A DNA stretch of 64,000 bases from Dioscorea cayenensis subsp. rotundata (Eukaryota; Streptophyta; Magnoliopsida; Dioscoreales; Dioscoreaceae). Both the position numbers and the translations under genes were made by a program. The DNA lies in assembly GCF_009730915.1 (NCBI RefSeq), contig NC_052488.1, positions 19,400,305 through 19,464,304 on the forward strand, in the 5' to 3' direction. Positions 37,523 through 49,948 of the stretch are shown here, in pieces (within the stretch, counting starts at the first letter, position 1; every line of letters starts with the position of its first letter). Below the pieces are notes generated by a model. It made no database searches, had not been told where the DNA came from, and was given only the letters and a program-made list of their open reading frames with translations.

Positions 37523-39086
37523 TCAAGCTGAAGGGAATGTTGAGCTCCCAGCTGGAGGAAGTTCAACTACTTTTCCTATTGCAATTGTCTTTCCTGTGAA
37601 AACAATGGTATTTGTGATGTTAAAATTACTAAGAAGTCCTGTAAAGAGAATAACTAGCAGTTCGTGTTTCTTTGTTTACCTTCAGAACGAAGAGTAAACC
37701 TCCCAAGCTGGGGGAAAACAGAGAAATTCTCGATGCATACTAAGTTGGTCACCTGGAAGTTATTCAATGGTATGAGCATCAAGTAAAAGATGATCTGAAG
37801 TTAATCTTTAAAGGAGTTTGGTAAATTTCTAGACCTGAATACGGCACAAAACAACAGCACCGTTCTTAACAAAACGGGGCTTTCCTTTTTGTTTCTTTTT
37901 CTTCGTATCTGTCTCTTTCTTTTTCTTCAGATCAATTTCTTCTATAAGATCAGTAATCTCACATTCCTCAACAATTGCATGTATGTGCAATACTGCCTTG
38001 TAACCAGCACTTAATATTGCCTATAATGTTAAACAAGTGTGAGTTAAGAAAGCATTCATTCTAAACAGGAGGTTTCCTCTGCTTGCATAACCCAAACTGT
38101 GCTGCTAGTACAGAAGCATTAAATTAATACAGTATCTTTTCATTTAACAATAAACACTTACATTGTCCAGTAATTCAAGAATCTGCAACTGTGCATTAAA
38201 TTCAGAGACGGCACCAACTGAATTTGCTGAGAAAACAATAATAATTAGGACAGTACATAACACAAAAAAGGACTTGCATCACAGAGGAGCAGTGAATCAT
38301 GTCGATTTGGACTATAATTTCGTTCTTCATATCCATATTGATCAGAACTAGTATCAAAAAATTAATGCAGCAAAGAACAAGAAGAATTTGCTTCTGTTAG
38401 ATTCAGATCCAGAAAGAGGCTCTGTGGAAGTCTGAAGCTTGTATGATTATTACCCTCTGCAAAAGCAGAACAGGGCAGCGTTCTAGGCAAGAAAAAAGGG
38501 CAAACACATCCAATATCTATTCAACGATAATTGCTCTAGATCTTGGCTTGCTCACATCTGGGAACCATCAAGATTAAATCAATACAGGCAAATTGGTGTA
38601 GATTTCCTAAGCCTCGAGTTCATTATTTAAAAAAAAAAATCAGTAATTAAGCTGATATGTCCCACCAATGAATAAGAAAGGAAACTAGTTGAAAGAAAGG
38701 TCCTACTGACAGATGAAAACTTCCATAAATTTGTCAAGCAATTTGAAGCTTATGCAGGTGAAATAGAGTTCATTGAACATTTTGCTCAAAAACTATACCA
38801 TAAATGGTCCTTATATCAACAGCTAAGCCCAATCAAAAGATGGAAAGAGGGCAGTCAAGGTTTCGTTTCCTGTAGAACAAGCCACTGAATAACAGTGAAC
38901 AATCATTGCATGATGAATTATTATCCGCAGAGGTAACTATTATTATGAAACTATTTTTATGCAAATTATAAAAACAAATTCAAGTAGATGACTTACGATA
39001 TGAAACAAGAGGAAAAATACTATTCACAAGACTATTATACCTTAAATTGTTTAATTTCAATGAAAATGTGAGTAAATGAGAAAGCT

Positions 39087-39136
<50 letters not shown>

Positions 39137-42100
39137 AAATACCAAAACTTGAAAGAACAAAACCAGCTAATATATCATCTTCTTCAACTCCTGCCAGTTT
39201 TACCCTCACATTTTCACCAGGTCCAGCCTGCTTTACTTTGTTTTCATCACACTGCACAGACAACACTTTCACATTGGCCTGCGGAAAGAATAAAATAACC
39301 AACAAAGTGAATTAAAATATTTTGTCAAACATCCTTAAACAAGAGATCACAAAAGAAAGAGAAGTACTTTGTTGGGCATGACCAACAAGCTATCGCCTTC
39401 ATATATAGTTCCCGACTCTATTTTCCCCATCACAACTGTTCCAATATCTTTGTACTTATCGATAATCGGCATCCTACAATTCAAATTGTTTCATAAATAT
39501 GAGAAAAAGAAGCTCATCTAACCAAAAGTGTAAGATCAGGAACAAGATCTAAACAAGAGAGGCATCTGAAAAGATGAAGAATCAGGATTCTGTCTGAAGT
39601 GAACAGTATATGCAAAAATGGAAAAGATATTGCTTTGTCAAAATGAAATTTAGAAATAATATTTGATGAACATTACACAGAAAAATGGAAAAATAAAATT
39701 TTCAACAAAATGAATTTTAAAAATAATTTTCAGAATTGCTTACAATGCATGGCTAACCAATAAAGAGAAGTTCACAACCCACCTAACAGGACCTTTAGGA
39801 TCCCGTAAGGGAACTTCGACAGAATCCAAGACTTCAAAAAGACATGGTCCATTCCACCAACTGCAAATGCTCTTGTCCACTCTTGTCTTCATGTTGATGC
39901 CCGCCAAACCAGATATGGGAAGAAACTGAACATCTGCATGCAGATCAAAGGGCATAGGAAACCATTGTATGGCAACTACATAGAAATCATCAATCAATTC
40001 ATCCCTCACGCAAATATGTAATGCAAATCTAGCTTAAACAACTTCAATAAGAGGCCATTTTAGAATAAGAGATGTAAAAAATTAGGCATATAAATTGTAA
40101 ACGAGAGTTAAGGGTGTTATGGGTAAGTAATAGTTATTCTATTGACTGAGACACCATTTACAGAAACAAATAAATTCAATTAATCTGACTAGACTAGAGT
40201 TAAACTATCTATCTGCTTGCAATTTTTGTAAAAAAAAAAGAAACAAATAAATTTGACCACACAACAAATAAGAAGTCATGCATGTATGGTTATTTTTTTC
40301 CTATATGACACAATTTTAAAAATACAGATTAATACCACAAAAAAGGGAAAGCAATTATGTCACAAGCATACATACACCTGAGACTAGAACCCCAATAAGA
40401 AGTTGAATGATAAAAGAAATAAACACCATTAAAAGCTGGAAAAATTCCCATGTTTCTACCTTTCTTGACATTATAGCCTGAAGATTTCAGGAAAGGTGTC
40501 ATCTTCGATTCTATTTCACCAAACCTGCAATTAGATCATGAACCTATGAGCATTTTGCTAGGAAAATACAAATGAAAATCCATCTAAATAAAGCAATGAA
40601 TAAACAGAAATATACCTGTCTTTGGACCATTGAACTGTTGGCTCATCCATTTTGTTCACAACCACAACCAACTTAGAAACACCCAATGTCTTTGCAAGTT
40701 GGACATGCTCACGTGTTTGTCCTCCTTTTTCGTATCCAGTTTCAAATTCACCCTTTCGGGCAGATATCACCTACAATAAAGAAAGACAATGGGTACTCAA
40801 TATACCCCTACAAGAAGTACCGAACAAGACAAATAAAAAGGAACTTACAAGAACACCAACATCAGCTTGAGAAGCACCACTAATCATATTTGGCACATAG
40901 CTTTTATGCCCCTGCAATACAAGTAATAAAATACTTATGTGAACTTAAAAAAGGATAGCAAAAGTTGATCAACTTTGACAACCACTAGGCAGATTTTAAA
41001 GTGTAGCCTGCCCTCTATATGCATGATTAGAAGGTGAACTGAGCAAAAATCAGGAGAGCAAAAGAATGGGCAGAGAATTTCTGCAACAATTTCTACAAAA
41101 TCATCTGTGCAATACGCAAACATGACCTCATCACAGGTATCATTCTCTACGCCACAATCTTACATAGACAAGATTAATTTCATTGCCAACCAAAACCGAT
41201 AAGTTACCATCCAGTGAATATGAATCAGCATATGGAAAAAAAGGAAACTCCTATGACTCTTGTGAAGTACTTTTGTCAGTAAGTTTGTGTCCAACTGTCT
41301 ATATGATTTGTCCTCATCCCATCCTAGAAAGGTCACATTTATGTCAGTTTCGGAATCTCAATACTTACATGTTACGAGTTATTTTAGGCCAAGTCAAACT
41401 TATCTTTAAACCAAACAACTTTGAGGAACCAATATAAAATCATATAATAGTTTTCAACAAAATCCATCAACCATCATTGATACACAAGGATAAGACAGGT
41501 ATCTGTTGCTACATAACATTGCAGAAGTCTCTCTTCAGAAGCAACCATCTTCGCATGAGGGGCACATAAAGATCATACAATATCGTTGCTAGTTCAAATG
41601 CATAGCAGTAAACATAGATCGCGCATATTAGTACAAAGTTATACAACTGCTACTTGCTGGATCAAAAATTCTTCCACCCATGTTTATTTAGATCATAGCT
41701 TGAGTGTTGCAATTGTTAAAATGGCTAACTGTTCTTCACTTCGATGTTCGTGAACAGATGCAATGCATAATATCACATGTGCCAAGGAAATCAAAGTAGT
41801 TTAACAAGCATAGTCATTCAAAACCAATCTCGAACTAGTACCTAGTATATATTCTAGAATTTATTGGCATATCTTGAATTTAGACTGCATAATTCCATCA
41901 AGCAGTCATACTCAAAACATTAAAATCTATTCACATAACCAATAGCATTAAAATGGCTAACTGTTCTTCACTTCGTGTTCGTGAACAGATGCAATGCATA
42001 ATATCACATGCACCAATATACATGCACCAATGTAATAGCAGAAAGATTACCGGAGCATCCAAAATTGTAAATCTTGTGTTTTCTGTCTCAAAATGAGCTC

Positions 42101-45100
42101 TGCCAACCTCAACAGTTTTTCCCTGAAACGCATACAAAAATAAACAAAGGAAAAAAGAAGCAACGAGAAAAAGCATACAAAATCTTCACGATAAAAAGAA
42201 ACCCCAAGTCAAAACATATCTAAGGTATTTACATGCAACTAACATTAAAATGTACATCATGGAGAACCATTAAATTCTCACATATGAGATGTGAGATGGG
42301 TAAATGATCTGTAATGTGATAAAAAACTTGAGGCAGAGAAAATGCAACCAGTAAGAGATACCTTCACACGCTCTTCCTCACTTGTGTCCATAATATATGC
42401 CATGTACCTGGAAAATAAATGAGCAGTAACATAAGCAAATCTCCTTGTGAACAAGAACTGCATGTGGAGTATAATAAGCTACTTCAAAGCATGGGAATGG
42501 CTTATAAAACACATCAAGATATAGGAGTTTAATAATATCTAGGTATACAAGGGTATCAAGCAAATAGTCCAGTTTCCAGACTAGACCACAATTAAGGTTA
42601 CATTTGGATTATGGAATGTATCAAAATCCCTTGAGAACCACATTCCCAAGAAAATCAAAGATGAGAATCACATAGACAAGAATATTACATAAACTCAGAT
42701 ATCTTCCAAGGATCAAAGAGTATCTCACAATGAATTGTTAGATTTCCTTAGAAGATTGTTTGAGAATCAAATATGCTTAGTGACTGATTACCTAAATACC
42801 CCATACATAGAAGGATTTCAAACAGCAATATCTTCCAACACATTTTCGTAAAATTCAGTTAATAGGTCAATTAGCATCATATGAGATATGCTCGTAAAAT
42901 CAGGTTCCATATGCAAAGAAATGGAAAGGAAACGAAGATTCTATTAAAATCATGAGATATATAAAAAACAAGTAAAAGGAAAAAAAAAAATTCTTCATTG
43001 GTAACTTCCCACCTATGAGGGGATGTACCATTATCAACTGTTCAGGTGAGACAACTTCCCACCTATGAGGTAAGTATCATTATCAACTGTTCAGGAGGGA
43101 TCCAAATTCCCTAGAATCGTGAAAATCTAAATCCCACGGATATGTTACATTCCAATCAATAAAATTATGAAACCTAAATCAAACATGGGAATTTGAAATA
43201 GAATAGTAATATACCAGGAACCCCTACAAATTCCGCAAACAAAATGTGACTTGAGTTTAATGGCCCACTACTTTGATAAAATGCCTGTCAATTCTTGGTC
43301 ATTTCCAAGTCCTCGTGAACACTTCATAATTTTATAACAATAATGAAAAAGGTTGAAGCCATTGAGTTAACTTTTAATATTTTTTCAGAACATGTAAATC
43401 CAAAAATGCAAATCAAGGAAATATAGCCTTCAAAAAGATGGCATCCAACCCACCAGCTACACAGCTTAAATTATAATGCCAAATAAAAACCTAAGTCTAA
43501 ATAACCGCCAGAATGATGGAAACCTATGAAAATTCCATCACCAGGACAGAGAGGAAGTATTGAGTGAAAACGACAATGAAGAAAGACAGATCTTTGGAGG
43601 AAATGGATTCATGAACACTCAGCAAGCACCGACATAGAGAAGGCACAATGCATAAAAATTTCAAAAGAAATATTGCCACCAAAACCAACAGTACCATAAG
43701 AATATATTATACTGATCTTTGAAAGAAATCAACCTCTTATTAAGAAAGGATCACATATGAATCTACTGGGTGCAGGCACCCTAGAACAACATTTATTTTC
43801 TTTAAAGCAAGCTTCTTCCCTTTTCTTTAAATCCCAACATACTGATCAAGTGATAGAAGGGTACTTACAAACTTACAATCAAAAGAAATGATCAACTAGA
43901 AGAGATAATCACAAGTGAGAAAATTCTCAGCCTCTACAAAAATAACATGAACTTACAATCTATAAGTTCCTTTGCACTAGGCCTGTTTAAAAAAGAAACT
44001 TAAACTTGTTCCTAGAACCCAAACAAATGAAGCAGAAATCAACAAAGAGGAATGAAAAATAAAGAATAAGAAAATGAAAATAAAAATTAAATACAAAAGT
44101 CAAACAAAAACAGAACAGAAGGAAAGGAGAGCAACCTATTATGGTGCTACAGAGATGGAGAAGATGAAAGATATTAAATAAAATTCTAAATAATGGTTGC
44201 TAATTTTTTTCTAATTACTCATGTTTCTACAGTATAAACATAGTTATTAAAAGCACAAGGCACATTAAGGCCTAGGGGTTCAAATCGCCTAAGTGCAAGG
44301 CACAAAGCTCAAGAGCACAACTTTATAGAGCAGGTACAACAAAATTTGAAAGAATTAAAAAAATTATAAAATTCATAATACATACTAAAATTCCAAAAAA
44401 TAAGAAAAATTAAATTTTAAAGTCCAAATTTGGATAAAACACGCATAAAGCGAAATAGCATATTATCAATGGAGCAAAAAAATCACCAACTGTTACTACT
44501 CTGCTATTACTAAGAAACACCATTACATTAAGAGATATAATTGCTACCAAGCTTAATAGCTTCATCATTTTCTTCATCGCTATTCTCCCATTCATTCGCA
44601 TATTCATCCTCTCATCTTAACATTCTTCAAATTCAGACCCCCCCATCCCTCGAATGGTAAGTCTTAAAAAAAAATAATAATAAATTTTTTTTTTATTTGT
44701 AACGGTTGGGATTTAATTTGATGGTCATCTAATGGCTTATATTTGTTCAACTCTTAAAAATTAAAAAAATATAATTAAAAAAGACTGCACTTTACCAAGG
44801 CGCGCCTCGAATCGGCTTTAGCCTTAAGACAAGGCGTGCATTTTAGGGTGACTCTTTAATGTTGCCCGCCTTCGAGGCAACGAGCATTTAGGCTGGAGCT
44901 TAGCCCCAGGTGCGAATGGGGCACACCTTTAATAACTATATATATATATAAGAACTAAGAAGGGCAAACATCACGATGAATACATCTGATGAGTCAAAAT
45001 ATCATAAAAAGGAGTGGTGTTGATTACGTAAAATAGGAAGGCTTAAATATCAGCAGAAGTAACTCATCATAAATCAGGAAATAATGTTTAGCCAGAGCAA

Positions 45101-47167
45101 TGGATGGATAACCCTAAAGTTACAACAACAGATGGACAATAACCATCAAAAGCAACATATATATATATATATATATACAAATGCTAGAAGGGCATCCAAA
45201 AAGTAAAGATTGAGTATTACCAACATTTGCTAGGAAAACCATCTGTTGTCATTGTTCAAGTAGATCAACAATTGTTATTACAATGAATCCCTATGACATG
45301 TGTTTTCTTTTTCATGCATTTTATAGTAGTAAAGGGCCATTTCTAAAAAACAATTCTTATAAATTCAGAACAAATCAAGAATATACCAGCTTTCACGACT
45401 TTTATCCTTTGCTTCTTTCTCATACTTTTGAATAGTTCGGTCATCAACCTGACCACTAAGGAAAAGTATCTGCCCTCCAGTTGTCGATTTACCTGCATCT
45501 GCATGCAAAACAAGTAGGAAATTCAAACTCAACTAATTGGACATAAACTAGTTTTGGCAAAGTGTACAAGTAGAGCTCTGAGCATTTTTGAAAATAATCT
45601 GAAGTGGCATATCAAGCCACAGAAATCAGATAAGGATGTCCAAACCATGAATATCCAACCAGCAAAAATTATATTTGAGTTTTTTGTTACTAAATAAATA
45701 TTAAAAGTAAAATAAGCATATATAATGTAGAACTGGCTTAATAATTAACTGATTAATCATGAATCAAATTAAAAACAGCACCAGTATTGAGATTCCATAC
45801 CGACATGACCAATAAAAACAACATTCAAGTGTCTTTTCTTATCTTCTTCATGGTCATTAAAATCTTCAACTTCCTCGGGCACAACACCAACTTTATCTTT
45901 CACATGAGTTCCTGTTGAACAAGAATACCAAAGAAGAGCATCAGAATAAAATAAATGCAATAACAAAAATAATAAATAGCTCTGGCAGGTCATTTGCTGA
46001 GCATATGGAGATAAATAATTGACAAAACTGGTCACAGAGTAATGACTGAAAAGCTAACAAAGAAAAAAGACAGAAATGAAAAACAGAGCTCAGAAAGTCA
46101 AACATTAGATATCATTATATGGCTATCCTTTAATTATTAAGCAAGTGAATCTAAAGAAAATAATAGCATGGCACCTTTGGTTTCCAACTGTAATGACTCA
46201 AGCCTTGACTCAATCCCCTGGTTGCTATCTGTAAGTAACAAAGACAAACACCATCAACAACAAAAACAACAGAGGGCAACAAGACCTTTATTTGCAACAA
46301 CATAAGTGCATCCCCATCATTGAAGAACTAAGTGCAAAAATTTGCAGACGCATGTGGTGTACAAAGACAATTTAAACACTACTCGGTTTGCTATAGTTTT
46401 CAAACCTCATTCTATAATGTTACGCACTCAAGAATCAATAAATTTTATAAACATAAACATGTGATGATAGAAATTATAGACTATTCATCTATTATTTTAT
46501 ACTAAGCAGAAATGGAAAGAGAAAAACTGTTCGTATATCAAAAAAATAAAATCCAGAAAATAAGGATCACTATTTTGGAAATTTTGAAGATAAAAAAATA
46601 GTTTCAACGTTAGTTACAATTGATGGTATTGACACGATTGGCTATATAAACCGGCTGAAGGTAACTTATTTCAAATGAGCATCTTTCTAGAGTGGTAAGA
46701 ATCTACTGGAAAACCAAAAGGAAAACGTGATACTATTAACCTCCATGAAATATCTAAGTAAAGCAAAACATCAAATGGTATACATATTCATATGAAAATA
46801 AAAATCACAAAAAGAAACTAACCAGCAATAGGAATTCTAACTCCCATGATTCCACAAACGCATCATCAAGATCCGAATTAATCAATTAAAAAAAAAAATC
46901 CACAGTAAAAAATTCTCAAAAAATCAGAGTACTCTAAAACTGAAACTATCAATCGAATTCCCAGATCAAAACCATAATTCTAATCCTTCCCCAAAGAAAA
47001 AAAAAAGCAAGAGAACAACAAGAGTTTTGATCGAGTTATAGACCTTCGGAAGCAGCTGGAAGAGGAGCAGCGGTCTCAGGTGGAGCGACCTCCATGGGTT
47101 CGTCACAGTTCCCGTTCCAGTCCTGAATCTCCTCATCGTCGGGTGGAGGGTGCGTAGCATGATCCAT
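37523..47167 (-). CDS. Translation release factor eRF3 (GTPase)
   Basis: eRF3 is the GTPase that partners eRF1 to end translation at stop codons in the cytosol. Sixteen exons, all GT-AG, join to exactly 526 codons plus stop: 47167-47044, 46228-46175, 45911-45801, 45498-45387, 42407-42362, 42122-42051, 40911-40849, 40770-40616, 40524-40460, 39933-39783, 39473-39368, 39278-39143, 38217-38162, 38020-37835, 37752-37680, 37593-37523. The G-domain motifs are GHVDAGKST (94-102), LDAPGHKSYV, NKMDEP and [25 protein letters not shown] and the C-terminal [16 protein letters not shown] block are eRF3-type rather than EF-1alpha or HBS1. The N-terminal extension is only about 85 residues, acidic, with no Gln/Asn-rich prion-like segment and no PAM2 motif that I can see. 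The 3-kb fourth intron holds an inverted-repeat element. Confidence 0.95.
39090..39134. repeat. (GA)n microsatellite next to an eRF3 splice donor
   Basis: About 22 GA units. In the eRF3 sense this is a (CT)n tract starting about 8 nt inside intron 12, directly after the donor G|GTATTTAG at 39143/39142. Confidence 0.9.
41716..42013. repeat. Direct repeat pair in eRF3 intron 6
   Basis: A ~67-bp segment beginning TTAAAATGGCTAACTGTTC at 41716-41783 recurs at 41948-42013 with only a few differences. The second copy ends about 38 bp from exon 6, close to its donor. It is a local duplication with about 165 bp between copies. Confidence 0.8.
43002..43095. repeat. Tandem duplication in eRF3 intron 4
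   Basis: Two units of about 45-50 bp, each with AACTTCCCACCTATGAGG then ATTATCAACTGTTCAGG (43002-43046 and 43053-43095). They differ by small indels. Confidence 0.8.
44240..44940. mobile_element. Inverted-repeat element in eRF3 intron 4
   Basis: About 700 bp with ends ATAGTTATTAAAAGCACAAGG on the left and, inverted, ATAGTTATTAAAGGTGTGCC on the right. Subterminal AAGGC/GCCTT words recur many times (for example AAGGCGCGCCTCG at 44799). There is no coding capacity. The form is that of a non-autonomous DNA transposon, but no clean target duplication could be defined, so I do not assign a superfamily. Confidence 0.6.
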
Positions 47168-47390
47168 CTTCACGTCCTCCGCATCGCCTCTGTGGCGGCG
47201 GTGGGCACCTTCGGATTGGAACCTTAGGGTTTCAACTTTCAACCTCTCCAGCGACAACGGCGAAATCGAAGTCGGTGTTCTTCGTTTACGAAAGCAATGG
47301 GTGTCACTTGAAGCAAAGCTTTGGAGAAGGAGCGAATCCTTCCAGGCTTTATAAAGGGTGGATGTGTCCTTATTGACACGTGTCTTTCGT
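47168..47390 (-). promoter_or_regulatory. eRF3 core promoter, leader and upstream ORF
   Basis: In the minus sense, a perfect palindrome GACACGTGTC (G-box, 47375-47384) is followed about 20 bp on by a TATAAAG-type box (about 47348-47355), then a leader of about 150 nt. A telo-box-like AAACCCTAA lies near 47225. A four-codon upstream ORF (ATG CGG AGG ACG TGA, 47184-47170) ends 2 nt before the eRF3 ATG at 47165-47167. The main ATG has optimal context (AAGATGG). Confidence 0.65.
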
Positions 47391-47930
47391 TGAACCGCAG
47401 GATATTTGACACTTGGTCTCATCGGAGAATGTAATTTCAGGTTTAGCTCGGCCGAAATCTGATGATAGTGTTTTTTTTATATAATTGTTGACAATAAATA
47501 GATGTGATTTAGAAGTAAAAATAAATAAATACGGCGGATTATATGTGAGAGGTTGTTTTAAATATTATATTTGAAAATATAGGAGAGTCGAATCTTTTCA
47601 TCCTCCTGAATTAGTCTCTTTCTTCCACCCATCTCTTGGATTATAAAAATAAAAAAATATTTGAAAAGATAATCAAAATGGAGTGGTTTTGAATGAGAAT
47701 TTTAAAATTATTTAAAATTTTTAAAAAATATATATTTTGAGATATATCACAACTAATTTAAATGGAGGGGAAAATAAATTTTAAATTTTAAGATTTTAAT
47801 TATATATAATATTTATATAAAAATTGAAATAATTTTGAAATTAAAGATATACAACTAAATTCAGTTTCTTATGATAGGCTATATGTTAGAGAAAGCAGAG
47901 ATTGAAGAAGGATTGAGTAGATTTTAAGGC
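47391..47930. repeat. Segmental duplication, copy 1 (eRF3 side)
   Basis: 540 bp starting TGAACCGCAGGATATTTGAC and ending ATTTTAAGGC. It is matched along its length by 48686-49247, with small indels and substitutions. It begins just distal to the eRF3 G-box and TATA box. Confidence 0.85.
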
Positions 47931-48685
47931 GGGTAGAAACACTGTCTTTTAGGAATTTATCACCCTCAGGTTTGCACAAGTGTTATGTAGTGAAAAATGG
48001 GGAGAGAAGCAAGGACAGTGAAGTGTGTGGAATGTGATGAGTCAGCAAGTACTGGGTAACAGGTTTCAGCCATTGGATCAGTGTTTGAGATGCTGGATTA
48101 ATCATAGGTCGTTGGATATGTCGTAATGAGATGGGCCCCGTGGTAACTTGTAATCTTAGCCTTTAATCTTGATTGTAATCGCAGTCGTTGATGGCTGATA
48201 TAAAAACAATTGAACATCTAGATGAGAAGTTAATAAATGAATTGATTGTTAGTTTCCCTTCCTTTCTCTAGTTCTCTTGTTTCTCTTGTTCTGATTTTGG
48301 TTCTTGTCTTTGTTCTTGAGATCCTTGTTTCCCTGAAGGATTACTTCATACCATTTGGTATCAGAGCGTTCCGATCCTGGTGAGCTTCAATGGCCAACAA
48401 TGGCAAAAAGCAAGGCATCCGAGATCTAGAGAATCTCATCAAAGAATCGAATGAAAGACATCAGAAGGCTATGGAAGACATGAGAGAGTCCAATGCCAAG
48501 GCTTTGGAAGAGTTGAAGCTTCTAATTACAGGTATGGCAATTCAAAACCCTGAAACAACTATTCCAGTTCCTCAACAAGGTTCTAGGGGTGTTGGAAATG
48601 GAGTCTTGGGGTATGTTGTTGGAAATAATGGCCATGGCCATTATACTAAGCTAGAGTTTCCAAGATTTGATGGTTCAAGAATGAC
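47931..48685 (+). mobile_element. Truncated Ty3/gypsy piece: LTR, primer site and gag start
   Basis: LTR-like sequence with a TATA box (TATAAAAA near 48199) is followed by a primer-binding site TGGTATCAGAGC (48356-48367), complementary to the initiator Met-tRNA. Then comes a gag start at ATG 48390: MANNGKKQGIRDLENLI, a coiled-coil-like stretch, then TKLEFPRFDGS as in Ty3/gypsy gag. The sequence breaks off there, at about 48680, into duplication copy 2. No pol or 3' LTR is present. The LTR's left boundary is uncertain. Confidence 0.75.
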
Positions 48686-49247
48686 TGAACCGCAGGATAT
48701 TTGACACGTATTTGACACTTGGTCTCATCGAACGGAGAATGTAATTCCAGGTTATGCTCATTTATTGGTTAGATGAAAGTGCTTTTTTTTAATTTTTGAC
48801 AATAAATAGATGTGATTTAGAAGTAAAAATAAATAAATACTGTGGATTACATGTGAGAGGTTGTTTTAAATATTGTATTTGAAAATATAGGAGAGTCGAA
48901 TCTTTTCATCCTCCTTAATTAGTCTCTTTCTCCCACTCATCTCTTGGATTATAAAAATAAAAAGAAAAATATTTGAAAAGATAATCAAAATGGAGTGGTT
49001 TTGAATAAAAATTTTAAAATTATTTTAAAATTTAAAAAAATATATATATATTTTTTGAGATATATCACAACTAATTTAAATGGAGGGAAAAATAAATTTT
49101 AAATTTTAAGATTTTAATTATATATAATATTTATATAAAAATTGAAATAATTTTGAAATTAAAGATATACAACTAAATTCAGTTTTTATGATAGGATATA
49201 TGTTAGAGAAAGCAGAGATTGAAGAAAGATTGAGTGGATTTTAAGGC
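48686..49247. repeat. Segmental duplication, copy 2 (TFIIE beta side)
   Basis: 562 bp matching 47391-47930. It starts TGAACCGCAGGATATTTGAC with an extra internal ACGTATTTGAC near the left end. It ends at TTTTAAGGC, after which the sequence differs from what follows copy 1. Confidence 0.85.
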
Positions 49248-49388
49248 TTGTCTATTAGAGAAAACGACATCTCTTTACTTTTCTCAAATTCAATTATTTA
49301 ATTTTTTTTATTATCTTGTATTATGTAAACATATGTTCATTCTTCTTTTTATTCGATGTGGGACTAAACTATTCACACATACTACACT

Positions 49389-49449
<61 letters not shown>

Positions 49450-49943
49450 GAGATAGTTGTGTTAACCACTCAAAAAGCTTGGTTCTATACACATGAAAAA
49501 TATTCTAATGCCTTGAATTTTGTTGCAAAACCAAATTCTAAGTTAGATTAAAAAATCCATTGAAATCAAATGAACCACATTGAATTTATAAGGATTTAAT
49601 ATTCCAAGTTATGTGCAACTCTAAATCCAGCCAAAAAAATGACATCCAAAAAAAATTGTAACTCGTAATAATAATTAATTAAAATTTTATTACAAATTAT
49701 ATGAGTTGTTTTTTTTAAAATTTTTTTTTTACAAGTTTGAAATTTTCAAGCAAAAAAAAAATCAATTAAAACAGGTGGGTTATTACAATTGCAGATGGAG
49801 GAATACAACAAGTGATAAGGCACTACAAAGTACAAAGGGTTACAACTTTTTTGATAAGGTTCTTATAATACTTTTATTTTATTTTATATTATCTTTTTTA
49901 TTTTTTTTTAAATATAATCTATATTAACAGACCTATCTAGCAG
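49248..49943. other. AT-rich intergenic DNA with a (TA)n tract
   Basis: A (TA)n microsatellite of about 55 bp lies at 49393-49447. No gene is seen; an open frame across it encodes Tyr-Ile repeats. Confidence 0.6.
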
Positions 49944-49948
49944 ACTAA

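Noticed and set aside
47168..47422. Upstream extension of the eRF3 first exon to an ATG at 47422 (a 128-codon frame)
   Set aside because: That ATG lies upstream of the TATA box and G-box, so it should not be in the mRNA; the extra residues show no conservation that I recognise.
49234..49551. Open frame across a (TA)n tract
   Set aside because: The product is largely a Tyr-Ile string from the microsatellite; the same applies to frames near 4783, 18959 and 25491.
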